A stretch of DNA of 29,819 nucleotides from contig JAFGJS010000057.1 of assembly GCA_016928995.1 (NCBI GenBank), forward strand, positions 1-29,819, given 5' to 3'. Source of the stretch: Candidatus Sumerlaeota bacterium (GTDB lineage Bacteria; Sumerlaeota; Sumerlaeia; JAFGJS01). The position numbers were made by a program, and so were the translations under genes. Shown here piece after piece: positions 23,734-29,819 of this stretch. A model generated the notes under the pieces. It searched no databases and was not told the origin of the DNA. It saw only the letters and a list, made by a program, of their open reading frames with translations. Numbering within the stretch: the first letter of the stretch is position 1; every line of letters starts with the position of its first letter.

Positions 23734-24887
23734 ACGCCACGTTTCCGGAATCGCACACGGAATTTTTCACATTTGACGGCATGACGCTGGAGAGCGGGGA
23801 ATTCCTGGGGCCGATCACCATCGCCTATCAGACTTACGGCACACTTTCTCCCGCGAAAGACAACGCCGTGCTGCTGTTTCACGCTATGACGGGCAATCAG
23901 AACGCCGCCGGCTTCAATCCTGAAGTGCCCGGCTGCCCTTACTGGAACGACGAATGCCAGCAGGGCTGGTGGAACGGTTTCATCGGCTCAGGCTGCGCGC
24001 TGGATACGGACAAGGTCTTCGTGATTTGCTGCAACTACATCGGCGGATGCTACGGCTCGACGGGTCCGTCGAGCATCAACCCGCAAACGGGCAAACCCTA
24101 CGCCGGAGATTTTCCCAGCATTTCGCTCTCCGACATTGTGGATAGCCAGTTGAAAGTCATCGAGCACTTGGGCATTGAGACTCTGCTGATGGCGTTGGGC
24201 GGCAGTCTTGGCGGTTATATGGCCATGGACCTGGCGGCGCGCCATCCTGAGAAAGTGCGCGCCGTGGCGCCGATCGCCTCGGCCGCCCGCACGCCAGTGC
24301 TGAGCAAGGTTTCCAACTTTGAGCAGATCTTCGCGATTGAGGAAGATCCGAATTTCAACCGGGGCTTTTATTACGACGGCGAGGTTCCGCGCAAGGGGCT
24401 GTGCCTGGCGCGCATGATCGCCAATAAATATTTCGTTTCGCTGGGAGTGCTGGAAAACCGCGCCAAGCAGCATATCCTGCAGCATGAAGACGATCTGAGC
24501 GGCTATAAAATGAAACACCAGGTCGAGTCTTACATGCTCTATCAGGGCAAGAAATTCGTCGAGCGCTTCGACGCGAACACCTATTTGCGGATTAGCGAGG
24601 CTTGGCAGAATTATGATCTGATCGGCAAGCACGGCGGCGGCAGCCTGGCCCAGGCGCTGGCGCCCTGCAAGGATCAGAAGTGGCTGGTTTTCACGATCAA
24701 CAGCGATGTCTGCTTCTATCCCGAAATGCAGTATGAAATCGCGCAGGCGCTAAGCGACAATGGAATTCATCACCAGCACGTGACGGTGCATAGCGAAAAA
24801 GGCCACGACGCGTTTCTGCTCGAACCGCATCGCTTCACGCCGCATATCCATTTCCTGGCTAACGACGTGCTGAAAAGCATCCGCTGA
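23721..24887 (+). CDS. metX: Homoserine O-acetyltransferase (MetX)
   Basis: The 388-aa alpha/beta hydrolase has the MetX hallmarks: FHAMTGNQNAAG, GCYGSTGPSSINP, the nucleophile elbow GGSLGG with Ser162, Asp329 in INSDVCFYP and His362 in EKGHDAFLL. It activates homoserine by acylation for methionine synthesis by direct sulfhydrylation. The acyl donor may be acetyl- or succinyl-CoA, since some MetX proteins prefer the latter, and I cannot decide by eye. The ATG at 23721 lies inside the end of pyrE, with GGAG 6 bases upstream, so translation is coupled. No other methionine gene is in the window. Confidence 0.93.
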   Translation: MSIVNATFPESHTEFFTFDGMTLESGEFLGPITIAYQTYGTLSPAKDNAVLLFHAMTGNQNAAGFNPEVPGCPYWNDECQQGWWNGFIGSGCALDTDKVFVICCNYIGGCYGSTGPSSINPQTGKPYAGDFPSISLSDIVDSQLKVIEHLGIETLLMALGGSLGGYMAMDLAARHPEKVRAVAPIASAARTPVLSKVSNFEQIFAIEEDPNFNRGFYYDGEVPRKGLCLARMIANKYFVSLGVLENRAKQHILQHEDDLSGYKMKHQVESYMLYQGKKFVERFDANTYLRISEAWQNYDLIGKHGGGSLAQALAPCKDQKWLVFTINSDVCFYPEMQYEIAQALSDNGIHHQHVTVHSEKGHDAFLLEPHRFTPHIHFLANDVLKSIR

Positions 24888-24899
24888 AATTGAGGCGCA

Positions 24900-25169
24900 T
24901 CACACGGAGCTATGATAGGACATTTGCTCCGGAAGCGCTTTCAATTCGACGCTGCCATCCGGATAAAAATCCATCATGATCGCCCAGAAACTGCCCCCCT
25001 CCACGTCGACGCGGATCTTGCCTTGATCCTCGCCGGGCGTCATGCCGGCGAGTTTGCGCAGCTCTCTCAGCAGGAGCGGATGCGCTTGTTCGCCTTCTAA
25101 AATGTAGTGGCGTTTGGCCGATTGGAGCAGGAGCGGGATGAACCTGTTGACAATTTGACGAGCATTCAT
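24900..25169 (-). CDS. Small protein of unknown function
   Basis: An 89-aa cytoplasmic protein with an amphipathic N-terminal half (RQIVNRFIPLLLQSAKRHYI) and a C-terminal beta hairpin (IRVDVEGGSFWAIMMDFYPD, SVELKALPEQ). I do not recognise it. It is supported as a real gene by AAGGG about 10 bases before the ATG at 25169 and by a near-consensus promoter just upstream. It converges on metX with only 12 bases between the stops. Confidence 0.6.
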   Translation of the reverse strand: MNARQIVNRFIPLLLQSAKRHYILEGEQAHPLLLRELRKLAGMTPGEDQGKIRVDVEGGSFWAIMMDFYPDGSVELKALPEQMSYHSSV

Positions 25170-25208
25170 AAAACGCTACCCTTCTCATTCATCACAAGAC
25201 ATTACTGA

Positions 25209-25237
25209 ATTATCTACACTAGGGGCGCGATTGACAA
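25209..25237 (-). promoter_or_regulatory. Near-consensus sigma-70-type promoter
   Basis: On the minus strand, TTGTCA (25237-25232) and GATAAT (25214-25209) each match five of six consensus bases, with a 17-base spacer. A transcript would begin near 25202, about 33 bases before the start of the small unknown gene at 25169. Confidence 0.65.
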
Positions 25238-25287
25238 GAAAAAAGGCAAGAGAGAAGAAAAGATTGTGAGAATTTTCACTGTTTCTG

Positions 25288-27360
25288 CTAACCCATGCTG
25301 GCCAAGCGCCGCAGGTCTTCCTCGGCGCCCATCAACAGCATGGAATCGCCCTCGTGCAAGACGAATTTCGGGCTGAGCGGCTGCATTTTTTCGCGGCCAT
25401 CCACCATGCGCTTCACCACCAGCACCGTCGGTCCGTACTTCCGGCGGATGTCCGCCTCATCGAGCGTTTGATTAAAGAAGCGGGAGGGAACCTTGAGTTC
25501 CATCATGCTGAGGCCCTCCACGCCCGGAACCTGCATCGCCGGAGCGCCCTTGCTCACGGCCACGGCCATATTGTGCGCCATGTCGCTCTTGATCAGCTCT
25601 TCGTTGTAGGTCTGGATCACATCATCCGGCCAGACGGCGCCGATCAGTTTGCCGTCTTCCACCACGGGAATCTCCGTGCGTTGATTGCGCTCCATCAGCC
25701 GCATCGCCGTATCGAGATTTTCATGCGGCGCGATTTGAGGGATGTCTTCCGTGATCATTAATTCCTGGGCGATCATGAGCTGCTTGAAGGATTCCACTTC
25801 GTCCAGCAGCGGACGGATGTCGTCGATCGAGATGCGCCCCAGGAAGCGTCGTTCTCCGTCGATGACGAAAACCGATGAAACTGTGCGCGCGACAAAGTGC
25901 GAGAGGATCACGGTGAGCGAGTCACGAAGCCCGCAGGTGGCCACTTCCTCGCGCATAATCTCACGTACGGGGATATGGCGCAGCAAATTGACATCGCGGC
26001 CGGCGTGCAGATCGATGCCGCGCCGGAGGAGTTTCAGGGTGTAGATGCTTGGATCAAACAGTTTCATCGCCAGCACATTGGCGGTGATCACGCTGACCAT
26101 CAACGGCAGGATGATCTTATAGTCGTTCGTCATTTCGAAAATCATCAGAATCCCGGTGAGCGGGGCGTGCATGCTGCATCCCAGCACGGCGCCCATGCCG
26201 ACCAGCGCATACGCTCCTGGCGCGGCGGTCGATTCCGGCCAGATGCCGTGGACGATGCAGCCAATGAATCCGCCGAGCATGGCGCCGATAAACAGCGAAG
26301 GCGAAAAGACGCCGCCCGAACCGCCCGTGCCGAGGGTGACGCTGACAGAGATCATTTTGATGAGTACGAGCAGCGCCAGAATACCCCAGGTCATCTCGTT
26401 TTTCAGGGCAAGCAGGATGGCTTCCTCGCCCGAACCAAAGATGTGCGGCAGTTTCAGCCCGATCAAGCCGATGGCGAGTCCGCCGAGCATCGTGAGCAAC
26501 GGCGGCCAGATTTTGATTTTTTCAAAGAAGTCTTCCGACCAGTACAGCGTCTTGATAAAGGCGATGGCGGCGAATGCGGCCGCGACGCCCAGCACGGCGT
26601 AAGCGAAAAGCTCCATCGGATTTTGCAGCTGATAGTGAAACAGCCGCACGTCGGTCAAGCCGAGGCCGGGCATGGTGAACGCCGGGGCGTCGCCGAGGAA
26701 GAAGCGCGCGACGACCGTGCTGCAGACCGAGGCGATGACGATGGGGGAGAAGGAGGTGACGGCGAAATCGCCCAGCACGACCTCAGCGGCGAAGATCGCG
26801 CCGGCGATGGGCGCGTTGAAAGTGCCCGCGATGCCGGCCGCCGCGCCGCAGCCCACGAGCGTACGCAGTCGGCGTTCGTCGATGCGCAGCCATTGACCCA
26901 CGGCGGAACCAAGCGTGGCGCCGATATGCACCACCGGGCCTTCCTTGCCGACCGAGCCGCCCGTGGCGATGCAGAGTCCGGAGGCGATCATGCGCGTCAG
27001 GATCACGCTCGGATTCAACCGGCCGCCGTGCAGGGCCACGGATTCCATCACTTCCGGCACTCCGTGTCCCTTGGATTCGCCTGCGACGTATTTAATGAAG
27101 AGACCGACCGTGAGGCCGCCCAGCGTCGGGACGCCGATGATCCAGTACCAGGGAAGCTCCTTGAAGTGTTCCAGGTTGTATTCTTCCGCCAGGTTCCAAA
27201 CGATGGTTTGCACGAAATGGATCAAGTGAAAGAATACGACGACGGAGCATCCGCCGAGGAGGCCGACGATCAGCGCCAGCAGCATCAGGTAGAAATTTTC
27301 GGATTGCCGCCAGTGGTCATGCCATCGGCGGACGCACTGGAACATCGAGTGAACTTGCAT
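25288..27360 (-). CDS. CLC-family chloride channel/transporter with CBS pair and TrkA-C domain
   Basis: The 690-aa protein has an N-terminal CLC membrane domain (about 20-445), two CBS domains (about 460-585) and a C-terminal TrkA-C domain (about 608-690). CLC pore motifs are present: KGHGVPEVM (97-105), GKEGP with gating Glu140, GTGGSGGVFSP (343-353) and pore Tyr439. His99 replaces the central-serine position of E. coli ClcA (GSGIP). The inner proton glutamate E203 of ClcA aligns with Val194 (FAAEVV), as in CLC channels. It should move chloride or another anion across the inner membrane, gated by nucleotides at CBS and perhaps a ligand at TrkA-C. It begins 30 bases after the M16 gene; the start has no strong ribosome site. 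Confidence 0.9.
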   Translation of the reverse strand: MQVHSMFQCVRRWHDHWRQSENFYLMLLALIVGLLGGCSVVVFFHLIHFVQTIVWNLAEEYNLEHFKELPWYWIIGVPTLGGLTVGLFIKYVAGESKGHGVPEVMESVALHGGRLNPSVILTRMIASGLCIATGGSVGKEGPVVHIGATLGSAVGQWLRIDERRLRTLVGCGAAAGIAGTFNAPIAGAIFAAEVVLGDFAVTSFSPIVIASVCSTVVARFFLGDAPAFTMPGLGLTDVRLFHYQLQNPMELFAYAVLGVAAAFAAIAFIKTLYWSEDFFEKIKIWPPLLTMLGGLAIGLIGLKLPHIFGSGEEAILLALKNEMTWGILALLVLIKMISVSVTLGTGGSGGVFSPSLFIGAMLGGFIGCIVHGIWPESTAAPGAYALVGMGAVLGCSMHAPLTGILMIFEMTNDYKIILPLMVSVITANVLAMKLFDPSIYTLKLLRRGIDLHAGRDVNLLRHIPVREIMREEVATCGLRDSLTVILSHFVARTVSSVFVIDGERRFLGRISIDDIRPLLDEVESFKQLMIAQELMITEDIPQIAPHENLDTAMRLMERNQRTEIPVVEDGKLIGAVWPDDVIQTYNEELIKSDMAHNMAVAVSKGAPAMQVPGVEGLSMMELKVPSRFFNQTLDEADIRRKYGPTVLVVKRMVDGREKMQPLSPKFVLHEGDSMLLMGAEEDLRRLASMG

Positions 27361-27390
27361 TTGCGCCGTTGCTTTTTCCCGTCAATGAAT

Positions 27391-28737
27391 TCATTCCATT
27401 CGAGGACCGACTTGCACGATGACCGGCGTCTTGAAATATTGCCGGGCCGCGGCCTGAACGTCCTGGGCCGTGACACGCCGGATGTCTTCTTCAAAGAGCT
27501 GATCGTAGGCCGCTCCCAGGCCCAGCTGGTCGTAGCTGCCGAGGATGCTCACGCATGCCATGTTGGTCTGATGCGCGATCTGGAATTTGCCGATGATGTA
27601 GTTTTTCGCCCGCTCCATTTCCGCGTCTGACGCCTGCTCTTCCTGCAGGCGGTCGATTTCACTGCTGATCCCGTTCACCGCGCGCATGGAGTTTTGCGGC
27701 TGCGTGCCGATGTAAAAGATCACGTTCGCCGCTTCGCGCCGGAGCGACAGCCGTCCGCCGACCTGATAGGCCAGCCCTTGCTTGTCGCGGAGTTCCGTGA
27801 ACATGCGCGATGACATTCCCTCGCCGAGGATCGCCGTGGCGACGCGCAAGGCCGGGATGTCCGGGTTGTTCGCGGCGCAGACGGGAAATCCATAGCAGAT
27901 GAATTGCTGTTCGACGTCGCGATCAAACTGCTTCATGCTGTAACGCTGGCTGAAACTCTTCGAGACCTTGATCGTGCGGCCCGGGTCATTGCTGAACTCG
28001 CCGAAATATTGTTCGACTTTCCGTCCGAAGCCGCCGGCCTCGAAATCGCCCATCGCGACGAGCGTCAGACGCGCGGGTTGATAATACTGCCGGTGAAACT
28101 GCTTCACGTCCTCGCGGGTCAATTGAAGCAGCGTCTCCGGCTCGCCCAGCACCGGGCGGCCGTAGGAATGGCCGGGATAGATTTCTTTGTTAAATTGCTT
28201 CAGCGCGAATGTGGGGGGCTGATCTTCGGCGATGCGGATGCGCGAGAGAACGAACTGCCGTTCCTTATCCAGTTGCTCCGCGGGAAATGCCGGCCGGAAA
28301 AGGCAGTCTGCGATCAGCTCGAGCGACAGCTCGGCTTGATCGATTGTGGCGATGACGGCGATCTCGCTGTAATCATGCTGCACGGAGACGCCGATAGAGC
28401 CGCCGACGGATTCGATGGCCTCGGAGATTTCCTCGGCGCTGCGCGTTTGAGTGCCCTTGAGCAGCAACTGATGCGTCAGATTGGAGAGGCCGCTCTGCTC
28501 CGCCGGTTCGAGCATGAGGCCGATGTCGAGAAATCCCTTGATCGCTAAAACCTGATTGCTGGAATTCGGCACGAGCATGACGCGAATGCCGTTGTCTAAT
28601 TCCATCGTCTCCAATCTTTCCGCCAAACCTCGGTTTTCACGCTCGCTGCCGGATGTTTCCTCGTTCTGGGCCGGAGCGCTGGTCAGCGTCCATGCAATGA
28701 GCGCGATGATTCCTAAAAGCAACCGGCGATTTGGCAT
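27391..28737 (-). CDS. Exported M16 (insulinase/processing-peptidase) family protein, catalytically inactive
   Basis: The product is 448 aa from ATG 28737, with AAGGAAG 8 bases upstream; the frame is open further left without similarity. A signal peptide (LLLGIIALIAWTLTSAPAQ) is followed by two M16 halves: LDNGIRVMLVPN and QSGLSNLTHQLLLKGT in the first, FGRKVEQYFGEF and LGEGMSSRMFTELRDKQGLA in the second. The zinc motif HxxEH of active members, in the context GLAHFLEHMLFKGT, reads here N86-L-T-H89-Q90, so both zinc histidines and the catalytic glutamate are lost. Such proteins act as non-catalytic partners of an active M16 subunit, usually encoded next door; none is in the window. It is probably co-transcribed with the CLC gene. 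Confidence 0.88.
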   Translation of the reverse strand: MPNRRLLLGIIALIAWTLTSAPAQNEETSGSERENRGLAERLETMELDNGIRVMLVPNSSNQVLAIKGFLDIGLMLEPAEQSGLSNLTHQLLLKGTQTRSAEEISEAIESVGGSIGVSVQHDYSEIAVIATIDQAELSLELIADCLFRPAFPAEQLDKERQFVLSRIRIAEDQPPTFALKQFNKEIYPGHSYGRPVLGEPETLLQLTREDVKQFHRQYYQPARLTLVAMGDFEAGGFGRKVEQYFGEFSNDPGRTIKVSKSFSQRYSMKQFDRDVEQQFICYGFPVCAANNPDIPALRVATAILGEGMSSRMFTELRDKQGLAYQVGGRLSLRREAANVIFYIGTQPQNSMRAVNGISSEIDRLQEEQASDAEMERAKNYIIGKFQIAHQTNMACVSILGSYDQLGLGAAYDQLFEEDIRRVTAQDVQAAARQYFKTPVIVQVGPRME

Positions 28738-29031
28738 GATAGAGTCTTCCTTGATTGAGCGCAGCACAATCTTGGCGTTGTGTTTCCGGCCGGTCAGTTC
28801 AATTTGCGGTGATTTTCGTGATGACGATGACGGCGGCCAAGGTTGTCTTTTTGCCAGAGCGGCAAAGCATCCGCAAGAGAATTTCACCCTATCGATCTTT
28901 GGGCGCAGGAACGCTCTCGATGGTTTTATTTGAGATACTGCGCATTGAACAAGGGATAATCGCGCGCCGTGCAACGCAGGGCTGGAGCTCAATTGCACTT
29001 AAGCCGTCTGCGTTTCAGCGAGCTGCCCGTT
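28738..29031. other. Region between the PilZ and M16 genes
   Basis: No gene is supportable here. A 6-bp hairpin, TTTGCC at 28850-28855 with GGCAAA at 28861-28866, lacks a T-run on either strand. I found no convincing promoter for the M16 gene; it may be read from the PilZ promoter. Confidence 0.35.
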
Positions 29032-29406
29032 TCAAGCCATCGTGGTGAGGAGATGCTCGAAATCCGGCGGAAGCAGTCCGACAAATTTAATGCCTGCTTC
29101 AAAGGCAGACTGAGGCATATTTCCGGAGCCGTTGCGCTCGTTGCAATAGAGCGCCTTGCCGAGCACAAAGATGCCAAAATTCCGGTTGGGGATGCTGATA
29201 TTGAGCTGAATCATGATGGGCGTTGAGATCGATTCGTCCAGCAGGAGCCGCGCTCCGCCGCGGCTGATGTCCATCGTAAGACACTTGCCGAACTCGAACG
29301 GCGTCGCGCCTTTTCCGGATAGCACGCTGAATGACACCTTGAATTTGCCAGCGTATCGCTTATATTTCCGGTTTTCATCGGACGAATTGTTGATTGTAAT
29401 TCGCAT
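29032..29406 (-). CDS. PilZ-domain protein (probable cyclic di-GMP receptor)
   Basis: The 124-aa protein is essentially one PilZ domain. Both cyclic-di-GMP motifs are present: RxxxR as RKYKR (13-17), and (D/N)xSxxG as DISRGG (46-51). The beta-barrel strands ARLLLDESIS, IMIQLNIS and FEAGIKFVGL follow. PilZ proteins bind c-di-GMP in the cytoplasm and alter motility, polysaccharide export or secretion; no partner domain or neighbour reveals the output. GGGAG lies about 9 bases before the ATG at 29406. The leader contains a perfect 8-bp hairpin. Confidence 0.88.
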   Translation of the reverse strand: MRITINNSSDENRKYKRYAGKFKVSFSVLSGKGATPFEFGKCLTMDISRGGARLLLDESISTPIMIQLNISIPNRNFGIFVLGKALYCNERNGSGNMPQSAFEAGIKFVGLLPPDFEHLLTTMA

Positions 29407-29441
29407 TCGCTTACGCTCCCGAGGTCAAAATATCCGTTGGC

Positions 29442-29460
29442 GCGTCGAACCTTTCGACGC
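29442..29460. promoter_or_regulatory. Perfect inverted repeat in the PilZ leader
   Basis: GCGTCGAA (29442-29449) and TTCGACGC (29453-29460) form an 8-bp perfect stem around a 3-base loop, 36 bases upstream of the PilZ start. No T-run follows on either strand, so it is not a terminator. It could be an operator or an RNA hairpin affecting translation or stability. Confidence 0.45.
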
Positions 29461-29537
29461 TTGATTTGGACAGATGAGGATGTGGTTTGGATCTGGCGTG
29501 GTCTGTCGCGCCTTCCCATGAAACAACACGAATCTTG

Positions 29538-29568
29538 ATTATAATTCGATCAATAGCGCAACATGCAA
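29538..29568 (-). promoter_or_regulatory. Possible PilZ promoter
   Basis: A perfect TATAAT on the minus strand (29543-29538) has TTGCAT (29568-29563) upstream at a 19-base spacer, longer than the ideal 17. The transcript would carry a leader of about 125 bases that includes the hairpin at 29442-29460. Confidence 0.35.
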
Positions 29569-29795
29569 GGAAAAAAGCCGGACAGATGGCGCCGCGGAAT
29601 GATTTCTCTGTTCCCGGTCCTATCAGGAGGAGCGATGCAATCCTATTGGATCGGAGGTTTAGGGATGAGGCGGATGCTTGACACCTCATTTTACTGGCGT
29701 TGCCAGTTATTCCAAGATTGCCGGTTGGATAATATAGAGCTAATTTAAAAATAGGCCAAACGTCGAATTTTAAAGACATCAATTGGAGAGTCTGC

Positions 29796-29819
29796 TTGAT
29801 TCAGCCCCAGCCTTACGCC
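29796..29819 (+). CDS. Possible start of a gene cut by the window edge
   Basis: A TTG at 29796 has GGAG at 29785-29788, 7 bases upstream, and opens MIQPQPYA before the sequence ends. Eight codons cannot identify a family. Support comes only from the ribosome site, the lack of other features, and the use of TTG starts with good ribosome sites elsewhere in this window (14580, 21398). Confidence 0.25.

Larger units (their letters stand above)
29407..29795. other. Right-end intergenic region
   Basis: Nothing here is supportable as a gene. It holds the PilZ leader and, to the right, the possible upstream region of an edge gene. A TAATAT at 29730-29735 could be a -10 for plus-strand transcription, though its -35 position (TTATTC, 17 bases before) is poor. 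The hairpin at 29442-29460 and the TATAAT at 29538-29543 are listed separately. Confidence 0.4.

Noticed and set aside
24905-24931. CGGAGC/GCTCCG stem after metX as a terminator
   Set aside because: It has only 6 bp, a 15-base loop and no T-run, and lies inside the coding end of the small minus-strand gene.
25897-27630. 577-codon plus-strand frame antisense to the CLC gene
   Set aside because: It is rich in His, Asp, Arg and Gln as expected from the complement of a GC-rich membrane-protein gene, while the opposite strand encodes a complete CLC protein.
29411-29782. 123-codon minus-strand frame at the right end
   Set aside because: It overlaps the PilZ promoter and leader, has no recognisable pattern and no ribosome site.
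1-29819. CRISPR array, tRNA, rRNA, intact transposase, phage or toxin-antitoxin pair
   Set aside because: No regularly spaced repeats, cloverleaf-like sequence, conserved rRNA segment, transposase or phage structural gene was seen on either strand.

Overview
The window looks like chromosomal DNA from a free-living, peroxide-exposed Gram-negative bacterium of moderately high GC. Signal-peptide proteins, a periplasmic-type HtrA protease, an FG-GAP protein, a YD-repeat remnant and PVC/Sumerlaeota/Hydrogenedentota-style palindromic repeats suggest a poorly sampled candidate phylum. That placement is an impression from gene style, not a phylogeny. I see no rRNA, tRNA, CRISPR array, intact insertion sequence, phage or classical defence island.

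Layout. 1-303 is the tail of a MinD/Mrp-like Fe-S P-loop ATPase. 612-3979 is a same-strand run: a Thi4-type thiazole synthase with an unusual active-site residue, a PNPOx-like flavoprotein, a radical SAM protein with a C-terminal winged helix, and an MFS exporter. 3980-4975 is a gene graveyard holding a YD/RHS-repeat remnant, a cluster of short palindromes, and a signal peptide plus start of a beta-helix protein cut off against the next gene. 4969-9773 is an oxidative-stress block: a CPA2 cation:proton antiporter, OxyR with both redox cysteines, a four-half-site OxyR operator, and a divergent catalase ending in a strong terminator. 9793-10726 holds two small minus-strand genes. 11015-12545 is an ECF sigma factor translationally coupled to a membrane protein that is probably its anti-sigma factor. 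12703-18901 is a divergent locus for four exported proteins: a trypsin-like protease with a large unknown protein on one side, and a VCBS/FG-GAP propeller with a small unknown protein on the other.

The right third is mostly metabolism and transport. It contains an APC permease fused to EIIA-like and TrkA-C domains, an extended nitronate-monooxygenase-like enzyme, overlapping pyrE and metX, a small unknown protein with a near-consensus promoter, a CLC protein with CBS and TrkA-C domains, a catalytically dead M16 peptidase homologue, and a PilZ protein. A new plus-strand gene may begin in the last 24 bases.

How parts work together. The clearest circuit is OxyR controlling its own gene and catalase, possibly with the antiporter downstream. 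The sigma/anti-sigma pair is a second regulatory unit with an unusual LolA/RseB-like extracytoplasmic part. The best candidates for undescribed biology are the four-gene exported-protein locus at 12703-18901, the sigma/LolA-like pair, and the Thi4 variant with its neighbours. All functional statements come from motifs read by eye.
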